From NCBI RefSeq assembly GCF_001650715.1, contig NZ_LWQT01000055.1:124001-188000 (forward strand): a DNA stretch of 64,000 bases, given 5' to 3'. Position numbers and translations under genes: made by a program. The notes below the pieces were generated by a model. It was not told the origin of the DNA, searched no databases, and was given only the letters and a program-made list of their open reading frames with translations. This DNA is from Paramagnetospirillum marisnigri (GTDB taxonomy: Bacteria; Pseudomonadota; Alphaproteobacteria; Rhodospirillales; Magnetospirillaceae). This document shows, piece by piece, positions 11,164 to 19,347 of the stretch (positions are counted from its first letter, which is position 1; each line of letters opens with the position of its first letter).

Positions 11164-11489
11164 GCTCCGGTCTCCGGCTGGGGCGGCGGTGGGGGGCTCG
11201 GCAGTTCGAACCGGGGCTGGACGCAATCATGCTCCACCACCAGATCGCCGTTGATGCCCAACAGCAGCAGATGTTCCCGGTCATCACGCCTAACCAGCAC
11301 CAGACGGCGCTTGCCGTCGAGCGACAGGACATCCACCAGGGCGAGGCGACGGGCACCGCCCGCGCCCCGGGCCAGCTTGGGCACCAGGACGCCCGCGCCC
11401 CAACGCCGGATCGCCCAGGTGACGGCGAAAATCAGGCCGAGCACCAGGGTCAGTGACAGCAGGAAACGCAAATAGGCGGTGGAGTCCAT
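11160..11489 (-). CDS. fliO: flagellar biosynthesis protein FliO
   Basis: FliO is a small membrane protein that helps assemble the FliP ring. This 109-residue product has one N-terminal transmembrane helix (about 8-27), the basic RRWG segment, and the compact FliO domain with RLALVDVLSLDGKRRLVLVRRDDREHLLLLG (read in pieces), followed by a proline-rich tail. The start is the ATG at 11489, which follows the stop of the preceding gene by overlap; a TTG at 11492 is the alternative. Position directly before fliP supports the call. Confidence 0.88.
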   Translation of the reverse strand: MDSTAYLRFLLSLTLVLGLIFAVTWAIRRWGAGVLVPKLARGAGGARRLALVDVLSLDGKRRLVLVRRDDREHLLLLGINGDLVVEHDCVQPRFELPSPPPPPQPETGA

Positions 11490-11770
11490 CAATGCTCCGG
11501 GCTGGTATCCATGGGAGGCGCGGCCGGATCATAGCGGTCCTTGATGTCGGCGGCCAGCAGGTCGAGATCGGCGAGCAGAGCCTCCATGTCGGGGCGCAGC
11601 ATCCGGCCATCCTCGAGACCCAGATCAATGACGCCGCGACAGATGCCCTTGACCTTGCCTTCCAGGGCGGCGAGGTCGACCATGGTGCCGGTGGCCAGCA
11701 GCCGCCGGGCGGCTCCCACCAGCGAGGCCGCCTTCTCCAGTTCCTGGCGCACCCGATCGGCCCCGGTCAT
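11489..11770 (-). CDS. unknown 93-aa protein in the fliOP operon
   Basis: I do not recognise this small, mostly helical, soluble protein (starts MTGADRVRQELEKAASLVGA, ends TSPEH). Two helices (about 1-40 and 58-80) surround a basic turn GKVKGICRGVIDLG. No signal peptide or membrane segment is present. Both ends overlap neighbours by one to four bases: the FlhB-domain gene upstream and fliO downstream. That tight translational coupling suggests a product used in flagellar export assembly, for example a chaperone or regulator. Function is not established from sequence. Confidence 0.75.
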   Translation of the reverse strand: MTGADRVRQELEKAASLVGAARRLLATGTMVDLAALEGKVKGICRGVIDLGLEDGRMLRPDMEALLADLDLLAADIKDRYDPAAPPMDTSPEH

Positions 11771-12120
11771 GGTGATGGCGCCGCGGCCGCCGCAGCGGCG
11801 GCGCGCCCGTTGGCGCGATAGACATAGGCCAGGATCTCGGCCACCGCCACGAAGGCTTCCACCGGAATCACCGTGTCCACCTCGACGGCGGCCAGGACCT
11901 CGGCCAGATCGGGATCGGTGCGGACCTTGACGCCATGGGCGAAGGCCAGGTTGAGAATCTGCTCGGCCACCGCGCCGCGCCCCGAAGCCGTGACCGTGGG
12001 CAGGTCAGGCCGGTCGGGATCGTGCTGCAGCGCCACCGCCACGGGACGGCGGGCGCGGCCGGAGCCTTGCCGCTCCGCGACCTCTTCGGCGCGTTCATCC
12101 CAAATATCGCTGCCGGACAT
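11767..12120 (-). CDS. FlhB cytoplasmic-domain paralogue (FlhX-like), no NPTH
   Basis: The 117-residue protein aligns by eye with the C-terminal substrate-switch domain of FlhB. Compare VAVALQHDPDRPDLPTVTAS here with HYAVALKYDMEAMGAPVLVA in the flhB at 14608, and VDTVIPVEAFVAVAEILAYV with LDQEVPPEHYKAVAEVIGYV. The self-cleavage motif NPTH is absent, as are FlhB's membrane helices. Such free-standing domains (FlhX in some bacteria) may substitute for the cleaved FlhB fragment. It is the first gene of the leftward fliO-fliP operon and faces the CtrA-box intergenic region. Confidence 0.85.
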   Translation of the reverse strand: MSGSDIWDERAEEVAERQGSGRARRPVAVALQHDPDRPDLPTVTASGRGAVAEQILNLAFAHGVKVRTDPDLAEVLAAVEVDTVIPVEAFVAVAEILAYVYRANGRAAAAAAAAPSP

Positions 12121-12181
12121 GCCTTATCCTGGGTTGCGTTCGGCATTTGCGCCGAGATTCCCCAAGCTTGGCCGCCCGCGC

Positions 12182-12196
12182 TTAAAAAAGCTTTAA
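12182..12196. promoter_or_regulatory. CtrA-type box, perfect TTAA-N7-TTAA
   Basis: The sequence TTAAAAAAGCTTTAA has two TTAA half-sites separated by exactly seven bases, the full CtrA recognition pattern known from Caulobacter and relatives. It lies in the 215-base region between the leftward FlhB-domain/fliOP operon and the rightward flgB operon. ctrA and cckA are both in this window. Confidence 0.7.
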
Positions 12197-12243
12197 GTGA
12201 CCTCGTCCATGATCGGATCGACCCCGGGACCAACGGGCGCCGC

Positions 12244-12258
12244 TTTACCGTTTCTTAA
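12244..12258. promoter_or_regulatory. near-match CtrA-type box (TTTA-N7-TTAA)
   Basis: TTTACCGTTTCTTAA keeps the seven-base spacing with one mismatch in the first half-site. It is 77 bases upstream of the flgB start and 48 bases from the perfect box, so the two could act together on the divergent flagellar promoters. Confidence 0.45.
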
Positions 12259-12335
12259 GCGCACCGGAGTCATAGTCAGCAAGGAGCCAAGGGTGCCGAC
12301 CGTTGGCATTCCGGCGTCTTCCTAGGACAGGCCCG

Positions 12336-12737
12336 ATGTACGACAAGCTCGACATCTTCAAGATGACCAAGGCCCAGATGGACTGGGTGGCCCAGCGCCA
12401 GGAAGTGCTGGCGGGCAATATCGCCAACGCCAATACGCCGCGCTATTTGCCCAAGGACCTGAAGAAACTGGACTTCAAGGAGGTTCTGGCCGGAACCACC
12501 GCCTCGCCGGTGACCGCCGCCGCCACCAACTCCAAACATATCGTGCCCGAACTTGGGCCCGATCCGTTCAAGGCGGTGACCCAGCGCAAGACCTATGAAT
12601 CCACGCCCGATGGCAATGCCGTGATCCTGGAAGAACAGATGGCCAAGCTGGGCGAGACCGGAACCACCTTCAACACCGCCGCCGCCCTGTTCCAGAAATA
12701 CCAGAAGATGATCAAGACCTCGATGGGCAGCCGCTAG
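12336..12737 (+). CDS. flgB: flagellar proximal rod protein FlgB
   Basis: FlgB is a proximal rod subunit of the flagellar basal body. The 133-residue product begins MYDKLDIFKMTKAQMDWVAQ and has the conserved rod-family NIANANTPRYLPKD near residue 30, and a C-terminal helix (NTAAALFQKYQKMIKTSMG). The ATG at 12336 was chosen over a TTG-type extension at 12303. It is the first gene of an operon flgB-flgC-fliE-fliQ-fliR-flhB-cckA, and it lies 140 bases from a perfect CtrA box. Confidence 0.94.
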   Translation: MYDKLDIFKMTKAQMDWVAQRQEVLAGNIANANTPRYLPKDLKKLDFKEVLAGTTASPVTAAATNSKHIVPELGPDPFKAVTQRKTYESTPDGNAVILEEQMAKLGETGTTFNTAAALFQKYQKMIKTSMGSR

Positions 12738-12762
12738 CTGACCCGGCGCGAGAGGACCCCCC

Positions 12763-13173
12763 ATGGACGAACTTTCCAAAAGCACCCAGATCGCCATTTC
12801 CGGCATGAAGGTCCAGTCCCAGCGCCTGCGGGTGATCTCGGAAAACCTCGCCAATGCCGATTCCACCGCCCAGACCCCGGAAGGCTTGCCCTATCGCCGC
12901 AAGGTTGTCACCTTCCGCAGCGAGTTGGATCGCGCCAACGGCATCAACCGGGTGGCGGTGGACAAGGTGCGCCCCGATTCCTCGGAATTCCAGCGCCGCT
13001 ACGACCCCAAGCATCCGGCGGCCGACCGCGAGGGCTATATCTTGTCGCCCAACGTCAATCCGCTGATCGAGATGATGGATATGCGCGAGGCCCAGCGCAG
13101 TTACGAAGCCAATATGAACGTCATCAACACCTCGCGCTCATTGCTGTCGCGCACCGTCGAGATGTTGCGCTAG
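12763..13173 (+). CDS. flgC: flagellar proximal rod protein FlgC
   Basis: This 136-residue rod protein has the N-terminal motif ISENLANADSTAQTPEG with the YRRK that follows, the usual YDPKHPAADREGY central segment, and the C-terminal helix EMMDMREAQRSYEANMNVIN. It assembles with FlgB and FlgF in the proximal rod. A GAGAGGA ribosome site precedes the ATG. It is 25 bases downstream of flgB. Confidence 0.95.
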   Translation: MDELSKSTQIAISGMKVQSQRLRVISENLANADSTAQTPEGLPYRRKVVTFRSELDRANGINRVAVDKVRPDSSEFQRRYDPKHPAADREGYILSPNVNPLIEMMDMREAQRSYEANMNVINTSRSLLSRTVEMLR

Positions 13174-13210
13174 AATTCGCCCATAGGCGACCTTCCAGGA
13201 CTGTACCGCC

Positions 13211-13537
13211 ATGACCAACTTCATGAACGCCGTCTCTGCCTATCGCAACGCCGCCAATCCGCTGGCCGGTTTGGAGAAGAAGAACGAGGCCAGCTCGGGC
13301 GAGTCCAGCACCGAGGTGGGAACCGACTTCGCCAGTGTGCTGAAGGACGCGGCCAAGGTCAGCGTCGGCGCCGCCAAGACCGCCGAAAAGGCGTCGTTGG
13401 CCGCCGTGGCGGGCAAGGCCGACATCCGCGAGGTGGTCGCCGCCGTGGCCAATGCCGAAATGACCCTGGATACGGTGGTGAACGTGCGCGACAAGGTGAT
13501 TACCGCCTATAACGAAATCCTGCGCATGCCGATCTGA
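13211..13537 (+). CDS. fliE: flagellar hook-basal body protein FliE
   Basis: FliE connects the MS ring to the rod and may be the first export substrate. The 108-residue protein has the characteristic variable N-terminus and conserved C-terminal half with VVAAVANAEMTLDTVVNVRDKVITAYNEILRMPI (given in parts), matching the family ending in MPI. It follows flgC after 37 bases, the standard position. A CCAGGA lies upstream of the start. Confidence 0.93.
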   Translation: MTNFMNAVSAYRNAANPLAGLEKKNEASSGESSTEVGTDFASVLKDAAKVSVGAAKTAEKASLAAVAGKADIREVVAAVANAEMTLDTVVNVRDKVITAYNEILRMPI

Positions 13538-13555
13538 GCCCCAGGGCCAGTGAAA

Positions 13556-13828
13556 ATGACCGAGGCAGACCTTCTCGACCTGGCCCGCATCAGCATCATG
13601 ACCATGATCAAGGTGGCCGCTCCCATGCTGCTGGTGGGGCTGGTGGTTGGCCTGCTGATCTCCATCTTCCAGACCCTGACCCAGATTCAGGAGCAGACCC
13701 TGACCTTCGTGCCGAAGATGCTGCTGGGCTTCGGGTCCATCATCATCTTCATGCCCTATATGCTGCAGACCATGACCGATTTCTGGAAGATGATCCTGGA
13801 CCGCATCATCGCGGGCGGATCGGGTTAG
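13556..13828 (+). CDS. fliQ: flagellar export-gate protein FliQ
   Basis: FliQ is a two-helix subunit of the export gate. The product (90 residues from the ATG at 13556; a GTG at 13550 would add two) starts MTEADLLDLARISIMTMIKV and has two hydrophobic helices (about 14-37 and 52-72) separated by the conserved ISIFQTLTQIQEQTLTFVPK. Downstream fliR begins 10 bases after the stop. Confidence 0.94.
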   Translation: MTEADLLDLARISIMTMIKVAAPMLLVGLVVGLLISIFQTLTQIQEQTLTFVPKMLLGFGSIIIFMPYMLQTMTDFWKMILDRIIAGGSG

Positions 13829-13838
13829 GTCGCGGCCG

Positions 13839-14603
13839 GTGCTGACAGAGATCCTCCAGCTCGACATCTTCCGCTTCATGCTGATATCGACCCGCATCGG
13901 CGTCGCCATGATGCTGATCCCCGGCATCGGCGGCAATCTGGTCAGCATGCGCATCCGCGTCCTGCTGGCCCTGGCCATTTCCTTCCTGATGCTGCCGGTT
14001 CTGGGCAGCACGATTCCTCCCATGCCGCGCACCACCGGCGGTCTGTTGCTGCTGGTATTCGGCGAGGTGATTTATGGCGCCTTCATGGGCACCGTTGTCA
14101 GCTTCCTGATGTCGGTGCTCAGTCTTGCGGGCACCATCATCGGCTTCCAGACCGGCCTGACCAACGCTTTTTCCTTCGACCCCATCGCCCAGCAACAGAG
14201 CCAGATGCTGACCGGCTTCCTGTCCAATGTGGGGCTGCTGGCCATCTTCGTCACCGACCTGCACCATCTGCTGTTCCAGGCGGTTTTGGAATCCTACGAT
14301 CTATTCCCCCCCGGCCAAGCGCTGCCCTGGGGCGATTTCACCGAAACCCTGTCGCATATGGTGACCGAGACCTTCCGTCTGGGACTGCAGTTTGGGGCGC
14401 CGCTGGTGGTGTCGGGCCTGGTCTTCTTCACCGGTCTGGGCCTGTTGTCCAAGCTGGTGCCTCAGCTTCAGATCTTCTTCATCTCGCAGCCCATCCAGAT
14501 CCTGGTCGGCATCTGGATGTTCATGGTCACCCTTCCCATGATCATCACGCTGTTCTTGCGCTATTTCGAGAACAGCCTGATCCCCTACCTGCCGCCGAGG
14601 TAG
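13839..14603 (+). CDS. fliR: flagellar export-gate protein FliR
   Basis: FliR completes the FliPQR core complex. The 254-residue protein has six or so transmembrane helices, with the typical RIGVAMMLIPGIGG near residue 20, GFQTGLTNAFSFDP in the middle and LQIFFISQPIQILVG near the C-terminus. Translation appears to start at a GTG at 13839 preceded by a GGTTAGG segment. flhB begins four bases after the stop. Confidence 0.93.
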   Translation: MLTEILQLDIFRFMLISTRIGVAMMLIPGIGGNLVSMRIRVLLALAISFLMLPVLGSTIPPMPRTTGGLLLLVFGEVIYGAFMGTVVSFLMSVLSLAGTIIGFQTGLTNAFSFDPIAQQQSQMLTGFLSNVGLLAIFVTDLHHLLFQAVLESYDLFPPGQALPWGDFTETLSHMVTETFRLGLQFGAPLVVSGLVFFTGLGLLSKLVPQLQIFFISQPIQILVGIWMFMVTLPMIITLFLRYFENSLIPYLPPR

Positions 14604-14607
14604 GGCC

Positions 14608-15675
14608 ATGTCGGGCGACGATTCTGACAAAACAGAAGAACCAACAGGCCGAAAACTCAGTGGCGCCCGCGACGAGGGCCAGGTTGCCCAGTCCCAGGAA
14701 ATCAAGCTGTGGACCGGTCTGGTGGGCGTGCTGGTGATCATCTCCATGATGAGCCCCTATATCGGACGCGATGTGGTCAAGATGATGCTGCCCTTCATCG
14801 AGCATCCCCACGAGATCGGCGTGGATCGCGACACCCTGGGCGTGGTTCTGGTCGAGCAGTTGAAGGGGGTCATCTCCATCCTGCTGATGCCGCTGGCGCT
14901 GATGATGCTGCTGGGCATCGTCTCGAACATTTCCCAGGTCGGCCTGATGTGGGTCACCAAGGGATTGACCCCCAGTCTCGACAAGTTCAGCCCCATGAAG
15001 GGCATCAAGCGCATCTTCTCGGCCAAGAACCTGGTGGATTTCGCCAAGTCCGTCATCAAGATCGGGGTGATCGGCTTCATCATCTATCTGTTGCTGAAAT
15101 CGCGCATCAACGACTTCGTCGCCCTGGCCGCGGTCGACATTTTCGCCATGCTGACCTATCTGCGCTCGACAGCCATCCAGCTGATCATGACCATCATCCT
15201 GATCGTCACCGCCCTGGCGGCGGCGGACTGGTTCTATCAGCGCTGGTCGTTCATGCAGGGCATGCGCATGACCAAGCAGGAAGTGAAGGACGAGCACAAG
15301 CAGTCCGAAGGCGATCCCATGATCAAGAGCCGCCTGCGGTCCTTGCGCATGCAGCGCGCCCGCCAGCGCATGATGGCGGCGGTGCCCTCGGCCTCGGTGG
15401 TGATCACCAACCCCACCCATTACGCGGTGGCGCTGAAATACGACATGGAGGCAATGGGCGCGCCGGTCCTGGTGGCCAAGGGCGCCGATCTGGTGGCCAA
15501 GCGCATCCGCGAGCTGGCCGACGAGAACGAGGTCCCCATCGTCGAAAACCCGCCGCTGGCCCGCGCCCTGTTCGCCACCGTGGAACTGGACCAGGAAGTG
15601 CCGCCCGAGCATTACAAGGCGGTGGCCGAGGTCATCGGCTATGTCATGAAGCTGAAGGGGCGCCTTGCCAACTGA
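14608..15675 (+). CDS. flhB: flagellar export switch protein FlhB
   Basis: FlhB controls the switch from rod/hook to filament export by self-cleavage. The 355-residue protein has a charged N-terminus (SDKTEEPTGRKLS), four transmembrane helices (about 30-215), and a cytoplasmic domain with the intact cleavage motif NPTH (about residue 268, in VVITNPTHYAVALKY). Downstream KGADLVAKRIRELA and VPPEHYKAVAEVIGYV are conserved. The cckA reading frame starts inside its last codons. Confidence 0.96.
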   Translation: MSGDDSDKTEEPTGRKLSGARDEGQVAQSQEIKLWTGLVGVLVIISMMSPYIGRDVVKMMLPFIEHPHEIGVDRDTLGVVLVEQLKGVISILLMPLALMMLLGIVSNISQVGLMWVTKGLTPSLDKFSPMKGIKRIFSAKNLVDFAKSVIKIGVIGFIIYLLLKSRINDFVALAAVDIFAMLTYLRSTAIQLIMTIILIVTALAAADWFYQRWSFMQGMRMTKQEVKDEHKQSEGDPMIKSRLRSLRMQRARQRMMAAVPSASVVITNPTHYAVALKYDMEAMGAPVLVAKGADLVAKRIRELADENEVPIVENPPLARALFATVELDQEVPPEHYKAVAEVIGYVMKLKGRLAN

Positions 15676-17992
15676 TCTCGCCTTGCTGACGCTGGACGTC
15701 GTCCTCGCTGCGCTGGTGGCGGGCCTGGGCCTGCTGATCTGGCGGCGGCGCGGCCGAGCCCAGGCGGCGGAGCGCGCCCGGGTCCTGGGTGGAGCCCTGG
15801 AACTCGACCCGCGTGCCGTTCTGGTCACCTCGGCGGCCGGAATGGAACTCTACCGCAATCAGGGCGGCCGCCAGATCCTGGCCGAGGCCGCCGATCCCCT
15901 GGCCGGGATGAAGGCCCGCGCCGCCGATGACGACCGCGCCCTGGCCGATCTGGAGCGCCTGGATGCCGCCGCCGCCGTGGGCGCCCAGCGCCGGGCCGAG
16001 GTCGGGCTGCCCCTGACCGGCGGCGGACGCGAATGGTTCGCCCTGGAGGTGAGGCCCGCCGGAACCGGCGGGGCGGTGGCATGGCTGGCCGAGGACATTT
16101 CCGCTCGCCGCGCCCTGGAAGAGACCCTGCGGCGCGAGAACGAGCTGCTGTCCGACTTCGTGGATTTCCTGCCCGTGGGCTGCTACTCCGCCGATGCCGA
16201 CGGCACCGTGCGCTATGTCAACCAGCGGCTGGCGGAGTGGCTGGGCAAGCCCGGCACCGAGATCGTCGGCCATAACCTGGAAGACGTGTTCGGCGTGGTG
16301 CCCAATCCCGAGGAGGAACGTGCCGAGCTGCGCCTGCGCGGCCGGGGCGGCGATGTCTTCCAGGGGCTGGTGGCTCATTCGGTCTATGACGAGGGTGGCG
16401 AGATGTTCACCCGTTCGGTGGTGGTGCGCGATCTGGTGCCGGAGCAGCAATGGGAGCGGGCGCTGCGCGCCGCCGAACGCCGCTTCCGCTGGCTGTTCGA
16501 CGATGCCCCGGTCGGCATCGCCCTGGTGGACCCCGACGGCTCCATCGGCGCCTGCAATCTGGCGCTGCAGGCCATGCTGGGCATCGACCGCGACGATATG
16601 ATCGGGCGCGCCGTCGCCGATATCATCGCCGAGGAGGCGCGACCCGGTGCCGCCGAGCAACTGGCCAAGGTGCTGTCGGGATCGCTGACCGGCACCCATC
16701 TGGAGGTAAAGCTGCGCGGACGGCGCGACCTGATCTCCCAATTATTCGTCAGCCCCAGCCACGAGGACGGCGACATTTCCGGCCTGGTGATCCACTTCAT
16801 CGACGCCACCGAGCAGCGCAACCTGGAAATCCAGTTCGCCCAGAGCCAGAAGATGCAGGCCATGGGCCAGCTGGCGGGCGGCGTCGCCCATGATTTCAAC
16901 AATCTGCTCACCGCCATGATCGGCTTTTGCGACCTGCTGCTGCAACGTCACGGCCCCGGCGACCCCAGCTTCGCCGATATCATGCAGGTGAAGCAGAACG
17001 CCAACCGCGCCGCCTCGCTGGTGCGCCAGCTGCTGGCCTTCTCGCGTCGCCAGGCCTTGCAGCCGCGCCTGCTCAACGTCACCGACGCCCTGTCCGACCT
17101 GTCCAATCTGCTGCGCCGCCTGCTGGGCGAGACCATCGAGCTGAAGATGAACCACGGCCGCGCCCTGGGGCTGGTACGGGTGGACCCGGGTCAGTTCGAC
17201 CAGGTCATCATCAATCTGGCGGTCAATGCCCGCGACGCCATGCCCGGCGGCGGCACGCTGACCATCAAGACCAACGCGGTCAAGGTGGAGCAGCCGGTGC
17301 CGCGTGGCCCCGAGCTGATGCCGGCCGGCGAGTATGTGCTGATCGAGGTGTCCGACACCGGTACCGGTATCGGCAAGGAGAACATCGCCCGCATCTTCGA
17401 ACCCTTCTTCTCCACCAAGGAAGTGGGGGCGGGCACCGGGCTGGGCCTGTCCACCGTCTACGGCATCGTGCGTCAGACCGATGGCTTCATCGTGGTGGAA
17501 AGCGAGCCGGGACAGGGCGCCACCTTCTCCATCCATCTGCCGCGCATCGACGCCGAACCGGCGGGCGATACCCGCAAACCGCAGCCACCCCAGGCCGAGA
17601 TGGAAGGCGGCGACCTCACCGGCACCGGCGCCATCCTGCTGGTGGAGGACGAGGACGCGGTGCGGCTGTTCGGCGCCCGGGCGCTGCGCAACAAGGGCTA
17701 CACCGTCATCGAGGCCCGCTCGGGCGAGCAGGCCATGGAGGTGCTGCGCGGCGAGGACCATATCGACGTGCTGATTTCCGACGTGGTGATGCCCGGCATG
17801 GACGGCGTCACCCTGGCCCGCTTCGTCCGCATGGAGCGCCCCGCCATCAAGGTCATCCTGATTTCCGGCTATTCCGAGGACGTGGCCCGGGACGGCATCG
17901 ACCCCGATGCCGGGCTGCATTTCCTGCCCAAGCCGTTTTCGCTCAAGCAACTGGCCGGGGCGGTCAAGCAGGTGCTGGGCGAGGAGTCCTAG
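15665..17992 (+). CDS. cckA: hybrid sensor histidine kinase CckA
   Basis: CckA is the kinase/phosphatase at the top of the CckA-ChpT-CtrA phosphorelay. The 775-residue product has an N-terminal hydrophobic segment (about 8-24), PAS regions (about 150-400), a HisKA with the phospho-acceptor His at about 409 in AGGVAHDFNNLLTAMIGF, an ATPase domain (NLAVNARDAMPGGGTL, FEPFFSTKEVGAGTGLGLS), and a C-terminal receiver with Asp at about 706 (ISDVVMPGMDG) and SGYSEDVARDG. The start is probably the TTG at 15665 overlapping flhB, but it is uncertain. Linkage to flhB is typical of Rhodospirillales. Confidence 0.9.
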   Translation: MPTDLALLTLDVVLAALVAGLGLLIWRRRGRAQAAERARVLGGALELDPRAVLVTSAAGMELYRNQGGRQILAEAADPLAGMKARAADDDRALADLERLDAAAAVGAQRRAEVGLPLTGGGREWFALEVRPAGTGGAVAWLAEDISARRALEETLRRENELLSDFVDFLPVGCYSADADGTVRYVNQRLAEWLGKPGTEIVGHNLEDVFGVVPNPEEERAELRLRGRGGDVFQGLVAHSVYDEGGEMFTRSVVVRDLVPEQQWERALRAAERRFRWLFDDAPVGIALVDPDGSIGACNLALQAMLGIDRDDMIGRAVADIIAEEARPGAAEQLAKVLSGSLTGTHLEVKLRGRRDLISQLFVSPSHEDGDISGLVIHFIDATEQRNLEIQFAQSQKMQAMGQLAGGVAHDFNNLLTAMIGFCDLLLQRHGPGDPSFADIMQVKQNANRAASLVRQLLAFSRRQALQPRLLNVTDALSDLSNLLRRLLGETIELKMNHGRALGLVRVDPGQFDQVIINLAVNARDAMPGGGTLTIKTNAVKVEQPVPRGPELMPAGEYVLIEVSDTGTGIGKENIARIFEPFFSTKEVGAGTGLGLSTVYGIVRQTDGFIVVESEPGQGATFSIHLPRIDAEPAGDTRKPQPPQAEMEGGDLTGTGAILLVEDEDAVRLFGARALRNKGYTVIEARSGEQAMEVLRGEDHIDVLISDVVMPGMDGVTLARFVRMERPAIKVILISGYSEDVARDGIDPDAGLHFLPKPFSLKQLAGAVKQVLGEES

Positions 17993-18630
17993 GCGCCCCG
18001 CGCCGCCGAGATGAAGGCGCGGATCAGGTCGGGGTCCTTGACCCCGGGCGAGCGTTCGACGCCAGAGGACACATCCACCGCTCCGGCACCGGAGATACGC
18101 ACCGCCTCGGCCACATTGGCGGGGGTAAGACCGCCCGCCAGCATCCAGGGCAGGCCCCAGCTCCGTCCCTTCAGGATGGTCCAGTCGAAGCTGACGGCAT
18201 TGCCGCCGGGCAAGGTGGCGCCCTTGGGCGGCTTGGCGTCGAACAGCAGACGGTCGGCCACCGCCAGGAAGGGCTCGGCGGCGGCCAAGTCCGAGGCAAT
18301 GGCCACCGGCACCACCTTCATCACCGGCAGGCCGTATTCCAGACGGATGGCCTCGATACGCTCGGGCGTCTCGCTCCCATGCAATTGCAGCAGATCAAGC
18401 CGCACCTGGGTCAGTACCCGCTCCAACAACGCGTCGTCGGGATCGACGAACAGCCCGACCTTGGTGATCTCGCCCGGGGTGAATTCCACCAGTTCGGCGG
18501 CGCGCTCCGGCGTTACCGCCCGGGGGCTGGGGGGATAGAACACCAGCCCGACATAGTCGGCTTCCGCCTCGATGGCGGCATCCATGGCATCCTCGTCGGT
18601 GATGCCGCAGATCTTGACCTCAACCGCCAT
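17989..18630 (-). CDS. trpF: phosphoribosylanthranilate isomerase
   Basis: TrpF catalyses the third step of tryptophan synthesis. The 213-residue TIM barrel opens VEVKICGITDEDAMDAAI, in which the KICG cysteine is the conserved general base. It ends with the phosphate-binding MLAGGLTPANV and VDVSSGVERSPGVKD. It overlaps pyrF by 11 bases upstream and shares its last four bases with the convergent cckA stop. No other trp genes are visible here; in many alphaproteobacteria trpF lies with trpBA, which is not the case in this direction. Confidence 0.95.
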   Translation of the reverse strand: MAVEVKICGITDEDAMDAAIEAEADYVGLVFYPPSPRAVTPERAAELVEFTPGEITKVGLFVDPDDALLERVLTQVRLDLLQLHGSETPERIEAIRLEYGLPVMKVVPVAIASDLAAAEPFLAVADRLLFDAKPPKGATLPGGNAVSFDWTILKGRSWGLPWMLAGGLTPANVAEAVRISGAGAVDVSSGVERSPGVKDPDLIRAFISAARGA

Positions 18631-19336
18631 GAAGCTCGTCCCGAATGCGCCCCGCCGCCGCCACCGGATCGGCGGCGGCCAGGATGGGGCGGCCGATGAC
18701 CAGGACGTCGGCGCCCCGGGCCTTGGCCTCGGCCGGGGTCATCACCCGCTTCTGGTCGCCGGTCTCGCTCCAGGCCGGGCGGATGCCCGGCACCACCAGG
18801 GTGAAACCGGGGCCGCATTGGGCGCGGACCGCGTCCACTTCCAGGGGCGAGCAGACGATGCCATCGGCGCCGTTATCCTGGGCCAGGGCGGCGAGACGCT
18901 TGACCTGATCCAGCACCGAGCCGCCGAAGCCCACCGCCTCGGCCCCCGCCTGGTCCAGGCTGGTCAGGATGGTGACCGCCACGACTTTGGGCGGCGCCAC
19001 TCCCAATTTGGCGGCCTCGTCCCGGGCCGCGTCGGCGGCGGCGCGGATCATGGCCGCCCCGCCCGAGGCGTGGATGGTGGTGATGGCGGCCTTCAGGCGC
19101 GCCACGCCGCGCATGGCGGCGGCTACGGTATTGGGAATGTCATGCAGCTTCAAGTCGACGAACAGGGGCATGCCCAGCTCGGACACCGCCGCCATGCCCT
19201 CGGGGCCCTGGGCGACGAAATATTCGAGGCCCAGCTTGAAGCCGCCCACATGGCCCAGCAGGCGGCGGGCCAGATCGGCGGCCTTGCCCCGGTCGGTGGT
19301 ATCCAGGGCGACGAAGACGGGATTGGAGGACGACAT
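18620..19336 (-). CDS. pyrF: orotidine 5'-phosphate decarboxylase
   Basis: PyrF makes UMP from OMP. The 238-residue barrel protein has FVALDTTD at its N-terminus, the catalytic FVDLKLHDIPNTV (Lys-Asp pair), VTILTSLDQ, and the phosphate loop VVPGIRP. The ATG at 19336 was chosen; a longer in-frame extension to 19543 reads through the upstream gene in another frame. It is coupled to trpF by an 11-base overlap. Confidence 0.96.
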   Translation of the reverse strand: MSSSNPVFVALDTTDRGKAADLARRLLGHVGGFKLGLEYFVAQGPEGMAAVSELGMPLFVDLKLHDIPNTVAAAMRGVARLKAAITTIHASGGAAMIRAAADAARDEAAKLGVAPPKVVAVTILTSLDQAGAEAVGFGGSVLDQVKRLAALAQDNGADGIVCSPLEVDAVRAQCGPGFTLVVPGIRPAWSETGDQKRVMTPAEAKARGADVLVIGRPILAAADPVAAAGRIRDELHGG

Positions 19337-19347
19337 GGGAATCCTGA

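Noticed and set aside
12121-12335. Sigma-54-type promoter before flgB
   Set aside because: A TGGCAT occurs close to the start, but no TTGC follows at the required distance, so the -24/-12 pattern is not met.
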